Shown here piece after piece: positions 9,101-14,720 of a stretch of DNA of 44,489 nucleotides. Origin of the DNA: Thermoplasmata archaeon (GTDB taxonomy: Archaea; Thermoplasmatota; Thermoplasmata; Halarchaeoplasmatales; Halarchaeoplasmataceae); assembly GCA_003555395.1 (NCBI GenBank), contig PWHU01000081.1, positions 1 to 44,489 of the forward strand, given 5' to 3'. The notes beneath the pieces are model-generated. The model was not told the origin of the DNA. It saw nothing but the letters and a program-made list of their open reading frames with translations, and made no database searches. The position numbers and the translations under genes were made by a program. Each line of letters opens with the position of its first letter. The stretch's first letter is position 1.

Positions 9101-10841
9101 ATGTATCTGGTTCATCTTGAGGCGTGTTCTGTGAGATCACACTCTCAGAAGGAGCGATTATATCCGGTTTAATCCTGTTGTCTTCAGTCCATCCACGAGA
9201 ACTAGCGTCATACATGTTCTCAGGATTCTCGTAACCTAAACCGGGATTGTAAGGTTGATTACCTCCAACGGTGATAACGTTCTTAGCGTTACCCGGACTG
9301 CCGGTTTCCTGGTCATAATCTCCTCTACCCCCGTCGTTGCCAGCGGAAACCGTTATCGTCATCGGCCTATTTTCTTCAACGTCCCTATCCGCATCTCTAA
9401 CAGTCTGGTCATATACCTCGTCAGTATCACTGTAAGAACCCATAGTTCCGGCGCCCCATGAATTGCTGTGGATATACGCGTCTGAACGCTGTGCCGGCTC
9501 TTCAACTATAGGATAATATTCATCTGGGAGGAAACCTCCGCCGTCGTCGAAGATCTTCGTCGCAAAAATCTCGGAATCATAAGCTAAACCCTGTCCCATG
9601 TAATATTCCATCTCGCCGTCTTCGAATTCATCCCACGTAGCTCCTGTTCCACCGTGAGTATCACCAGCGACTAAACCAGTACATGCCGTACCGTGATAAT
9701 GGCCGTCGCCCCAGTAATCTGGATCTGGTCCGAAACCGTATCCCCCTATGACCCTACCTGTGAAATCACTCACTCCTGAGTCGCCAACTTCTCCGGTACC
9801 TATTCCAGTGTCCGCGGTAGTGATCGTTAGGCCTTCTCCTGTGTAACCCAACTGGTTGATATAAGCGCCGTACTCACCATGTAGCCTGTAAGGCTCCTGA
9901 GGATCTCCTTCTCTCGGCTCTGGATCAAGATCTTCGTTAGTGGGATACTCGTCATCCATGAACCACATCCCGCCGCCTATCAACTGTATATCCATTTCCG
10001 CATGAAGTTCTGGCTCGACATAAGGCGAGATAAAATAAATGTCCTCCATCATAGCTATGTCTTCCAATTCATCCATATCTTCTGCATCCACAACGAGTCT
10101 ATAACCGTTCTCTCTAAGGTTTTCGGCACCGATAACGTCAACTCTGGATTCGAGCTGCATCAAACTGCTCGGCTCGAAACCAGGTCTCAGCCTCACGTTC
10201 ACTGACATATCCTCATCAAGCGCCTCATCTAGTCGAGAATGGAGCTTGAATTCAGGCTGATAGACGCCTACCCAATCGACGAAGAAGAGGTCTTCAACGT
10301 ACTCTGCCTGTTCCGGCGTCATGACCACTTCGTAAGCGTAGTTGGGCTGATAATTTACGATCCCAACACCTTTCTCTAAAAGTTCTGCGCGCCATTCTGG
10401 GTTAACGGGACCTATCATGTCTACCACGTAAAGACCTTCCGTTCCGGATCCGTAATCCTCTATCTTCAATTCAGGATCCAGTTCAGGAAGACCACGGTTG
10501 GTATCGAAATGATAACCCTTCACGCTTATCTCGTTTCTATGCTCCAACCTGTCGACCTGATAAGAGCTCTCTAGTTCCTGCACACCACTAGGTGTCGTTT
10601 CTATCAGCACGTTGCGACCATAATGATCTATTATCTCGCCGTGCTGAGAGATATCTTCAAGTTCTTCTTCATTCCAAACATGCACCAAAACTATGCTGTT
10701 TCCACTGTCATCAGCTTCAAAGGGGGATCCTTCCCCGATCTCTCCACTTCCAAGAACCATCATCCCTGGGATGACGGTCCCTATCACCAGTACAAATGCT
10801 ATCACTAAAACAGATACTCTATTTTTTAGGATATTTTCCAT
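198..10841 (-). CDS. Giant multidomain subtilisin-family (S8) surface protease, 3547 aa
   Basis: This is a secreted serine protease anchored by a C-terminal membrane helix. Residues 1-31 form a signal peptide and about 40-290 look like an inhibitory propeptide. The S8 domain spans about 320-660, with Asp344 (TADTGIG), His383 (HYHGTACTG), oxyanion Asn502 (SAGNDG) and Ser588 (SGTSFGNP) all in place, so it should be active. Then follow a beta domain (670-820), four MAM-like jelly-roll repeats (about 992-1148, 1253-1405, 1512-1660, 1773-1920) with CARDB-like spacers, an FN3 domain (2095-2205), an InlB-type repeat (2307-2380), a class-I-GAT-like domain (2560-2775), two PKD domains (2790-2970), another InlB repeat and four CARDB-like repeats (3046-3432). 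A transmembrane helix (3449-3472) and a 75-residue acidic tail end the protein. AGAGGA lies upstream of the ATG. Its size is far above ordinary subtilisins. Substrate is unknown; exopolymer degradation or envelope maturation are both possible. Confidence 0.93.
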   Translation of the reverse strand: MENILKNRVSVLVIAFVLVIGTVIPGMMVLGSGEIGEGSPFEADDSGNSIVLVHVWNEEELEDISQHGEIIDHYGRNVLIETTPSGVQELESSYQVDRLEHRNEISVKGYHFDTNRGLPELDPELKIEDYGSGTEGLYVVDMIGPVNPEWRAELLEKGVGIVNYQPNYAYEVVMTPEQAEYVEDLFFVDWVGVYQPEFKLHSRLDEALDEDMSVNVRLRPGFEPSSLMQLESRVDVIGAENLRENGYRLVVDAEDMDELEDIAMMEDIYFISPYVEPELHAEMDIQLIGGGMWFMDDEYPTNEDLDPEPREGDPQEPYRLHGEYGAYINQLGYTGEGLTITTADTGIGTGEVGDSGVSDFTGRVIGGYGFGPDPDYWGDGHYHGTACTGLVAGDTHGGTGATWDEFEDGEMEYYMGQGLAYDSEIFATKIFDDGGGFLPDEYYPIVEEPAQRSDAYIHSNSWGAGTMGSYSDTDEVYDQTVRDADRDVEENRPMTITVSAGNDGGRGDYDQETGSPGNAKNVITVGGNQPYNPGLGYENPENMYDASSRGWTEDNRIKPDIIAPSESVISQNTPQDEPDTYISASGTSFGNPLAAGAATIVVDWYQQNYGETPSPALVKAILINTANELDPEIGDTRGHIPNRDEGWGVPDISKLEYPTDDPLGFEFVDQETLLETGDVEEYTVSVGDEDEPLKVTLTWTDKNALEGDSEGGTPTLKNNLDLEVETPGGEVIRGNAFDQTGDGVSDDGFTYPEAEVMADFDYNDDGWDEVNNVQNVFIHPDELESGSYTVRVMGTNVPEDANDDGEANQDFALSVYNVPDVTVPDKDGEIMFERDEYAGDEVVEITLSDVILEGEGTHDVNISSLDADGEELENMTVTLDEVFDDEGEPTGVFEGNVTLTEDPADEGLHVEHDGEIIGWYWDEDPGHPDDLEEGTDSQGLTEKLMQADDVGVTEILSPDELVNTEAQSVEVNVHNFGDNDQTDVPVNVTIGQEEILIHEDFSGEFPPTGWDTDDWTQSDSDNAGGEPPEAHLYYFDIEDDYSYLESAAVDTSGEDTLFLEFKSYIDCYQDGPFDADVSVRSEDGEGWTDITPWENPITSDVGPDSYQVDITDHIGPGTQVMFEFDGDSWNINNWYVDDVIFSTVDEEYTDETTVDVPSGENVTATFADWTPSEEGSFFMNATTELQGDEDPSNDYETQSMIVQDIHDVGITEIFSPTGSVMLDDTHEVFAEAENFGTFDEVDVPANATIEEFVYLLEEDFEEEIPADWTIENTTEEPNTWHWDETWDDIPMATVEGDATVDQEEWLISPTIDATDAEGTILEVDHVFTFNDDSWGRIQVSPDGGDTWELIEEYGPDHEADGLQEYDISDIADGEDEVQVGFEWESFDDDWDDWDIYEVNVHYLTEEYFNTTTFDLAAQEQMNVTFADWEPSSIGDYRVNITTDLDTDEDPTNDYQEEIVQVTDPEHDVAVDEIPNPESVVWNETQPVNATVSNYGDYDETDVPVNATAERVVGIMEDFSGEFPPAGWDTDDWTQSDTNNAGGEPPEAMLSWAAIEDDYAYLETPTLDTNDAEDLTLEFRSYINHYTDTFDARVLVRSQSGEDWTDVSPWENPIEGDVGPDAYEIDITEYIGPETQVMFEFDGDSWNINQWYIDDVMMGYTEEEYTYEVMVDLDIGESTTVEFVEWTPTVAGNYIFNVTAHHPEDANPDNATVIKDVHVRPIIYDLEATSIDAPEEPIYQYEEEVLGTVTNVGNQNITEETPVNMTIEPIHEDIPIDEDFSEGMPAGWTVEDRDGNDNTWEWSEEDESIMITPEDDMEHDVLWTEIADCTMGEHRVLLEFYSDFEGPNDRDLLISRDGGENYRKIGRNIEEGEHIYDITQYASEEAEVMIGWEFYSFEAEDDEFWEIDDVKITNEYTTEEYHSTAYVEELNVTESTQLQFDDWGPEELPSDYIIRMTSDHPEDDNMENVEIYERVFAREHVPPQAPEDPNPYDGEEDVTHSPLLNVTVYGDELLDMDVTFYLYDDDGNEIGNKTDEGVSNGTVAEVQFFLLETNSRFEWYVEVDDGIANVTSATWEFFTYEPEGMWKTATADINAEPPEPVENLRVDWDDDIWNVEGNEVTWDASPDDGAGADDTDHYVVYRSDSADGPWDETTRIDTVPAEGSADYTYFDEGRGDDAKIWHYVVRAVDRVDNMEMNENVASERPLPSAVDPDPADGEEVEELDQTVTANIITPTGEPLEVKFYHGTSRELLGEFSGVMNETLEVDYVELEEEDMGEDHYWFVVTSYEDYNIGSINPPRTFELEIEEPEGEGDVYVDGNLVEEYPYTEDIQEFSEATLEADPESGWEFVEWTGDVPEDIAEDEEIVLTMDEDRSVRPRFADGYWHWLYDAEHRAPADTAIGATEAGVWYGAMVLDLSENIGQDISEVAYFDWADEANYVQAHVAEEDDGAPGEWLASTAEYTPIGDEWVELELDEAVEIDEPGEYWIVLEIDDLGDGNFPFGAIEPAVDDGQWANFGDPHDPEDWDDLSEFDLDYAFALEAFVDIPETTGGNEDTSLMAGEELNVAVIDEVNYQENEIQYNLEDHLADEYTVDTLEADELIDEMGNYEVFVPWRFGSDSLAEDFLDELEDHQTVVYLDSYEGFSAEGYGDAMARLHNVRDDPGYRWAESSTEPPVHIEIYEDHPIFEGIGQAGETVELYDGDTIWGSYYDDYSGDNLAEVQYGDGTTGHGVGISEDGREILLPAMSIDFFATADDDGWTEESWSLLANSVEYVSGELEFEPMGWHFHLLDTIPPEADAGEDIEAYQGDTITLNGTGSTDNVEVVNWTWTIEDPTGDITELYGPVVDYTLDYALYYDVTLTVYDGAGNSDTDAIEIYAIDTEDPVADAGVADQTQVGVEYTLNGTGSSDNVEVVEWTWYIEGVSGEADGYDDEVEGETVEYVFPYEGTYDVTLEVRDAEGNSDTDSIWMIVDSELFELNVNVEGEGEVDVYPHMDEYENGTEVELTAIPEEGWQFVEWTGDYEGTEEELTIVMDEDKNITAHFVDEAYFAVELVDHNAEVEEGEEVLVEYNVTNKGGLNGTQDIEFLVGTELISIEENITLEPGEEYNGEFTWLAEEAGEYDLVLRSEDDDSRETVVVMEPEDPPEPAYFEVNVIGYDEEVEEDQDILVSTLLMNTGEEEGTQEIEFIVDGSLMDSKEIPLSAGEHEIVEFTWQAEGQGDHTIEVASEDELEEVTVTISEREPAYFESTIVDYDTEVEEGEEVIVSYMLTNAGEEEGTQEIEFEVNGEVIETIEITLGAGEEYHGEFTWQVEEAGEYEIGLRTEDDDNWITIEASEIEPELFEVYIVGYDEEVEEGEELVVSVLVMNAGGEQGTQEIEFRVEDDIEDMQEITQGAGEFEVVEFVWYTEEGDAGDYNIEVESDDIVEEVTISVEEVEEEEEEDPGMITGTAIVPYLWILVIILLILVIILTIMLARKEPVEEEPEALFEEEAEDDTEDFLEEEPEEPEEPEEQEELFEEETEEDDLFEEDEEDLFGESDELDEDGKLFDE
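316..342. repeat. Three 9-bp tandem units inside the acidic tail
   Basis: TTCTTCTGG is repeated three times in tandem and encodes Glu-Glu-Pro on the minus strand, in the C-terminal tail of the giant protease. The array is in frame, so slippage would lengthen or shorten the tail without a frameshift. Confidence 0.8.
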
Positions 10842-10891
10842 ATATATCTTTCCTCTTTTATCGAATTCGACTCCTTATTGGCTAGAGGTAC

Positions 10892-10908
10892 AAATTATTT
10901 ATAAATTG
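10892..10908 (-). promoter_or_regulatory. TATA-like element for the giant subtilisin gene
   Basis: On the minus strand AATTTATAAATAAT lies about 55 bases before the ATG at 10841, with AGAGGA between them. This suggests a short leader with a ribosome-binding site. Inferred from position and base composition only. Confidence 0.4.
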
Positions 10909-10988
10909 GGGTAAACTTTATTGCAAATTTTTCATATATATAGATTCAGAAAATGAAAATGTACGAAGTATTTATTCTTCACCTGACC

Positions 10989-11789
10989 TTATTTGTATTT
11001 CCCACAGGTGTAGCAGTACCACTGTTGAGACGCATCGATGTATTTCATGGGCTCACCGCAGTCGGGACAGGGCTTTTCTTCCTCTCGTGGAGGAGGTGTA
11101 GGAGGATATCTTTGTTGTGGTGGCTGCTGTTGTGGTGGTTGCTGTTGTGGTGGCTGCTGTTGTGGTGGTTGCTGTTGTGGTGGTTGCTGTTGTTGTGGTT
11201 GCTGTTGTTGTGGTTGCTGAGACATCGGGTACCATGTCTGCTTATAGATAGAACCGTCCTCTTCCTTGACAACATAGGTCTTAGCCAATTTATCGCCTAT
11301 CCTCTGGTTTTTGGTCGCTACAAGTACCACGTCTATTATCAAAATTATAAAACCGATACAAGGTAGGCTCCATAACCATCTAGCGATGTTTCTGATGAAA
11401 GATTTGCTTGTAGCCACATTCCTGCCGTGTTTATCCACTACCTGTATACTCAGAAGTCTTTTGGCGAGTGTAGCTCCTCCACCGGATCTTGATTCAAGAT
11501 AGGTGAAATACCCTAGTGTGATGAATACGTGTAGAAAAAACCAAAAGAGATAGAACCCACTGAAGTAAATTGCTGTAATATCGGCGCCTGGATCTGCAAG
11601 GTCCGGAAGTGTCAGTAATCCTGTAAAAAATACGACCAATACTATTAACCCCACTAAAATACTCAACAATATCGAGTCGATCACATATGCACCTATCCTC
11701 CGGAGCGTAGAAGCGTGGTTGAGCTTACGCCCAGAGTCCTGTGGTTGTTGATATCCAATTCCCTCCTGATATCCATGATCCTGCTGCAT
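10989..11789 (-). CDS. RDD-family membrane protein with Q/P-rich linker and C-terminal zinc ribbon
   Basis: A 266-residue protein with three parts. Residues 26-175 are an RDD domain: it starts with the typical RRIGAYVID, has three or four hydrophobic segments (about 36-57, 72-97, 135-158) and contains AKRLLSIQVVD. Residues 190-228 are a low-complexity linker of repeated QQQPP. The end is a zinc ribbon with Cys241, Cys244, Cys259 and Cys262. RDD proteins are poorly understood membrane proteins; some affect ion homeostasis. The ribbon would face the cytoplasm and could bind a partner protein or nucleic acid. A minus-strand TATA element (ACTATATATTTC, about 11820-11831) lies roughly 35 bases before the ATG. 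Transport function cannot be assigned. Confidence 0.85.
   Translation of the reverse strand: MQQDHGYQEGIGYQQPQDSGRKLNHASTLRRIGAYVIDSILLSILVGLIVLVVFFTGLLTLPDLADPGADITAIYFSGFYLFWFFLHVFITLGYFTYLESRSGGGATLAKRLLSIQVVDKHGRNVATSKSFIRNIARWLWSLPCIGFIILIIDVVLVATKNQRIGDKLAKTYVVKEEDGSIYKQTWYPMSQQPQQQQPQQQQPPQQQPPQQQPPQQQPPQQQPPQQRYPPTPPPREEEKPCPDCGEPMKYIDASQQWYCYTCGKYK
11113..11217. repeat. Seven 15-bp tandem repeats encoding a Q/P linker
   Basis: Seven consecutive 15-base units vary slightly from TGTTGTGGTGGTTGC; the last two are TGTTGTTGTGGTTGC. On the minus strand they encode Gln/Pro-rich pentapeptides in the RDD protein. The unit is a multiple of three, so copy-number change would keep frame. The long ORFs seen here in other frames are products of the repeat. 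Confidence 0.92.
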
Positions 11790-11844
11790 ATTATCTCAAA
11801 CCGTGAAACAAATAACGAAGAAATATATAGTTTCTATGGATGTC

Positions 11845-12054
11845 TTAACTCTCGGTCAACTCGATGAAAGACGACGCCTTAAATTCTGGTTTCCCTGTTA
11901 TAATGCCTATCAATTCGTATTTTCCAGATGGTAGATCTTCGGGGCTTAAATTCCCAGTATAAGAACGTTCCTCTCCAGGGTCCAAAGTGACAATTTCGGT
12001 CGCCAAAAAGAAGATAAAAATTTTTCGAGTTGTGCTATTATCGCCGGCATCTTT
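11845..12054 (-). pseudogene. Remnant of a BsuPI-like Ig-fold domain
   Basis: A minus-strand frame from 12054 to a TAA at 11845-11847 encodes 69 residues with no ATG. It carries EIVTLDPGEERSYTG, LPSGKYELIG and a final hydrophobic strand. This order (LxPGE, then PxGxYxL) is typical of the C-terminal half of BsuPI intracellular-proteinase-inhibitor-like domains. The same frame continues upstream for about 24 codons across a TGA (12055-12057) that stands where a Trp would fit. I read it as a decayed gene, though a TTG-started small protein cannot be excluded. Most of the 388 bases between the RDD gene and the kinase is accounted for by this remnant and a small plus-strand ORF. Confidence 0.5.
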
Positions 12055-12097
12055 TCAGGCCACGTTGTTTTTTAAGGGAAAAGTAGATATCTTACTA

Positions 12098-12110
12098 AGA
12101 GCATATATAA
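12098..12110 (+). promoter_or_regulatory. TATA-like element before the small ORF and histidine kinase
   Basis: AGCATATATAATG lies about 25-30 bases before the ATG at 12129, the usual archaeal spacing. It would drive the 30-residue ORF and probably the kinase behind it. Confidence 0.45.
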
Positions 12111-12128
12111 TGATAAGAGAGGGATCTC

Positions 12129-12221
12129 ATGAAGATTTCTTCATCGGCAAAGCCGTTGTCAAAGAAGGACGGGAGTAGTGGCGGGTGTGGAAGTGGATAT
12201 TATGATTTTGATGGTGTGTAA
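12129..12221 (+). CDS. Possible 30-residue Gly/Ser/Cys peptide ahead of the kinase
   Basis: ATG at 12129 follows AGAGAGGGATCTC, giving a reasonable ribosome-binding site, with a TATA element about 25 bases further up. The frame ends at TAA 12219-12221. The peptide is basic at its start, then has a GSSGGCGSGYYDF segment, and resembles no family I know. It ends just before the most likely kinase start, so it may be a leader peptide coupled to kinase translation. Its size makes chance occurrence possible. Confidence 0.3.
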   Translation: MKISSSAKPLSKKDGSSGGCGSGYYDFDGV

Positions 12222-12261
12222 AGAGAAGGAAGAAAAAGGACTGGGTGAAGAACGACTCAAA

Positions 12262-13308
12262 ATGAAAGTTAAAGATCCTGTCGTCAAAAAGGATTTCGCC
12301 GCTCTTCTAGATTCCATGGTCGATTGGGCCTGGGAGATGGATATCGATGGAGTCCACACCTATTCTAACCGGGCTGTTAAGGACATCCTAGGTTACGAGG
12401 TAGAAGAGGTAATAGGAAAGTCCTCTTGGGAACTCTGGCCCGACGAGGACAAAGAAAAGATAGACGAAGACGATTTCAAAGAGATACTGAAGGAAGGGAA
12501 GGGATGGACAAGCTATCCAGGCAGATTTCAACACAAAGACGGTTCTATCATATATCTTGAATCCACCGCCATTCCTATCTACAGCGAAGAGGACGAACTT
12601 GAAGGATACAGGGGGATAGACAGAGATATCACCGAGCGTAAGAAAGCAGAAGATAAAGAAGCGTTGTTGGATTCTCTTTTGAGACACGACATAAAGAACA
12701 AGCTGCAGATAACTAAGGCCTACTTACAGCTAATGGAGGACGAAGAAATATCCGATGAAGCAAGAAAACTTCTCTGGAAGGCTCAAAGCTCGGTAAGAGA
12801 GGAAGAACGTCTCATCAACAAGATAGAGAAACTGAGGATGGTCAATGATAGTGACGATGTGAACCGGGTCAGGTTGAAGAGATATGTACACCGAAGCATC
12901 GATAACGTCGACTCGATAACTGAAGAAAAGGATATCAAGATAAAGACCGACGAATTCGACGATGAAAATGTTCTAGGTGGGGAGCTTTTAGAGGAACTTT
13001 TCACCAATATACTAGAGAACTCCCTGATACATTCTGACTGCAGTGAGATAAAGATATCTAACCACCGGGATTCGAACAAGGTCATAGTTGTGCTGGAAGA
13101 CGATGGTAAAGGTATACCCGACGACGAAAAGCAAAAAATATTGATGAAAAGATACAAGGGTAGAGGTTCGAAGGGATCCGGACTCGGGCTTTATCTCGTC
13201 AAGAAAATATTGGAGTTGTACCACGGTGACATAGATATCGAGGACTCCGAAGAGTTGGGAGGAGTCAAGATCAAGATATATTTTAATAGGGCGGAAACGG
13301 ATCAGTGA
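12262..13308 (+). CDS. PAS-domain sensor histidine kinase
   Basis: A soluble two-component sensor kinase of about 348 residues. A PAS domain (residues about 8-130, ending in the common GxxRDITERKKAE) senses an unknown signal. It is followed by a dimerization/phosphoacceptor helix with RHDIKNKL, where His142 is the predicted phosphorylated residue. The HATPase domain has the N box (NILENSLIHS), G1 (DDGKGIP) and G2 (GSGLGLYLV). No transmembrane segment is present. The frame is open back to a GTG at 12178; I prefer the ATG at 12262 because the upstream part adds no PAS sequence and overlaps a small ORF. No response regulator lies nearby, so the partner is unknown. The stop codon abuts the stop of the convergent minus-strand gene with no gap. 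Confidence 0.88.
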   Translation: MKVKDPVVKKDFAALLDSMVDWAWEMDIDGVHTYSNRAVKDILGYEVEEVIGKSSWELWPDEDKEKIDEDDFKEILKEGKGWTSYPGRFQHKDGSIIYLESTAIPIYSEEDELEGYRGIDRDITERKKAEDKEALLDSLLRHDIKNKLQITKAYLQLMEDEEISDEARKLLWKAQSSVREEERLINKIEKLRMVNDSDDVNRVRLKRYVHRSIDNVDSITEEKDIKIKTDEFDDENVLGGELLEELFTNILENSLIHSDCSEIKISNHRDSNKVIVVLEDDGKGIPDDEKQKILMKRYKGRGSKGSGLGLYLVKKILELYHGDIDIEDSEELGGVKIKIYFNRAETDQ

Positions 13309-13899
13309 CTACCTTCTTTTTTGTTGGAGATAAGGTATCCTCTCAAAGAATGCTGGAGCTAATATTGCTGCGCCGACGATACCGAAGACTACAAGCAGCA
13401 TCGCCACAGGAAAGTACAGGTTCCCTATAGGTTCCGGATCGACTTCTAAGATCGCTGATCTGCTGCTCCAAGGCAGGCTCATGTTCAACAGCTGGATCTC
13501 AAAGAACATGACGGCGGTGAAACTGTGCATTCCACTGGTAGCTTGCCAAGTGAATTCGAACGTTTTAGAGCTGTTCGCCCCCACGGTGATGTTCTCCCAG
13601 GCAAACAGAAAGTCTTCAAAGTGCATCAGGGTTATATTCACCTTGTCTATAAAGGTCAGTTCGCCTAAATCCATAGATTCGTTATTCATGACCGTAACAA
13701 AGATGGTTACATTTTCTCCTTCCCTGGGTTTTTCCTTCGAAAAAGTCAGGTTAGATATGCCGACATCGATGACTTCCTCGTCCGGAACGTCCTGCTCTAT
13801 CATCTTGGACGGTTCAGCCTGAAACGAACATAGTAACGTCGATGAGAGCATCATCATCCCCACGACGATCAAGACTACAAAATAATACTTACATCTCAT
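13309..13899 (-). CDS. CARDB-like membrane-anchored protein of the ABC exporter operon
   Basis: This 196-residue protein has an N-terminal signal/anchor segment (about 5-25), a single extracellular Ig-like CARDB-type domain (about 45-150, with DVGISNLTFS, several NxS/T sites and FEFTWQATSG) and a C-terminal helix (about 157-182) followed by a short basic end. It is the last gene of the ATPase-permease operon. Its ribosome-binding site (GAGGTGAT) overlaps the permease stop, so translation is probably coupled. It may be an accessory subunit that shows or guides the exported substrate outside the membrane; that role is inferred from position. Confidence 0.8.
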   Translation of the reverse strand: MRCKYYFVVLIVVGMMMLSSTLLCSFQAEPSKMIEQDVPDEEVIDVGISNLTFSKEKPREGENVTIFVTVMNNESMDLGELTFIDKVNITLMHFEDFLFAWENITVGANSSKTFEFTWQATSGMHSFTAVMFFEIQLLNMSLPWSSRSAILEVDPEPIGNLYFPVAMLLVVFGIVGAAILAPAFFERIPYLQQKRR

Positions 13900-13904
13900 C
13901 TATA

Positions 13905-14720
13905 TCACCTCATCCTCCTCTTGATCGAGATCAAAATACCTAGAAACAAAAATACCAGCGTGTATACCACCATGACAACGAGGCCTAAATGAAAGTCCGG
14001 TGTGAAAAGTAGGAACTGTCCACCCGGTCCTCCACCTATAGTCATGGTGACTGCGAACACGTCAGTGATCAATCCAGCGGAGTAAGTCACGATGTACCAA
14101 GGTTCCACCTCTACGATGAACTGCAGAACGTTGCTTATGACCGGAAGGATCATCATCAGTGAAAAGAACCCTAACAGCATAGAGGTTATCTTTCTTTGGA
14201 GCAGGCTGCTGAAAAAGAAAACAACGCTCACAGCGCTGGTGGTGTAGACCAAGGCTACGAGGAAGGACTTCGCCATGTTGTGGTTGAGTGCTCCCGTGCC
14301 GTAGATGCCTATGACTTCCACAGAGGTTGTGAGGTAATATATAGATACGACCATCATCGTTGGGATCAGAGCGCCTATGTACTTTCCGATAAAGATCGTC
14401 ATGTGCCTCTGGGGTGTGGGAAAAAGCAACAGTCCGGTCTTCTCTTCGAATTCGCCGGATATGACGTCTCCAGCGAACAGTGAGCCAGCTATTATTATCA
14501 GGAGGTTGACGAAACTGAGGCTGAGGCTGGCAAACTCGTCGGCAGAGTCAGGAAATTCGGCCCATATCTTCGGAACTACGTAAAATATAAGAGGTAATAT
14601 CACCGCCAGAGAGAATGAGATGATCACCCGTTTCCTCCGAAAGTGGTTCTTTAACTCAAAAGATATGGTAAGCCAAGTGTTATAGAGGTCTTCAGCGATA
14701 TCATCTCTTATCGATTTCAT
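13905..14720 (-). CDS. ABC-2 type transporter permease
   Basis: A 271-residue integral membrane protein with a short cytoplasmic start and six hydrophobic stretches typical of ABC-2 exporters. The conserved part around residues 85-115 has GDVISGEFEEKTGLLLFPTP, the usual coupling region after the second helix. It overlaps the upstream ATPase gene by four bases (ATGA), so the two are translationally coupled. With the ATPase it should form a homodimeric exporter. Substrate is unknown; archaeal relatives are linked to drug, bacteriocin or surface-polymer export. Confidence 0.9.
   Translation of the reverse strand: MKSIRDDIAEDLYNTWLTISFELKNHFRRKRVIISFSLAVILPLIFYVVPKIWAEFPDSADEFASLSLSFVNLLIIIAGSLFAGDVISGEFEEKTGLLLFPTPQRHMTIFIGKYIGALIPTMMVVSIYYLTTSVEVIGIYGTGALNHNMAKSFLVALVYTTSAVSVVFFFSSLLQRKITSMLLGFFSLMMILPVISNVLQFIVEVEPWYIVTYSAGLITDVFAVTMTIGGGPGGQFLLFTPDFHLGLVVMVVYTLVFLFLGILISIKRRMR

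Noticed and set aside
11113-11217. Possible CRISPR array
   Set aside because: Units are contiguous 15-base repeats with no spacers and lie in a coding frame; no cas genes are near.
11038-11235. Gly/Cys-rich and Thr/Ala-rich ORFs in other frames of the 15-bp repeat
   Set aside because: They are products of the tandem repeat; the Q/P frame continues into a good RDD domain and zinc ribbon.
11987-12178. 63-codon plus-strand ORF before the kinase
   Set aside because: Composition is low-quality, and the minus strand here holds the BsuPI-like remnant.
13059-13077. tRNA T-arm-like sequence (ACCACCGGGATTCGAAC) on the plus strand
   Set aside because: It lies within the kinase ATPase domain, encodes conserved-looking residues there, and no acceptor or anticodon arms surround it.
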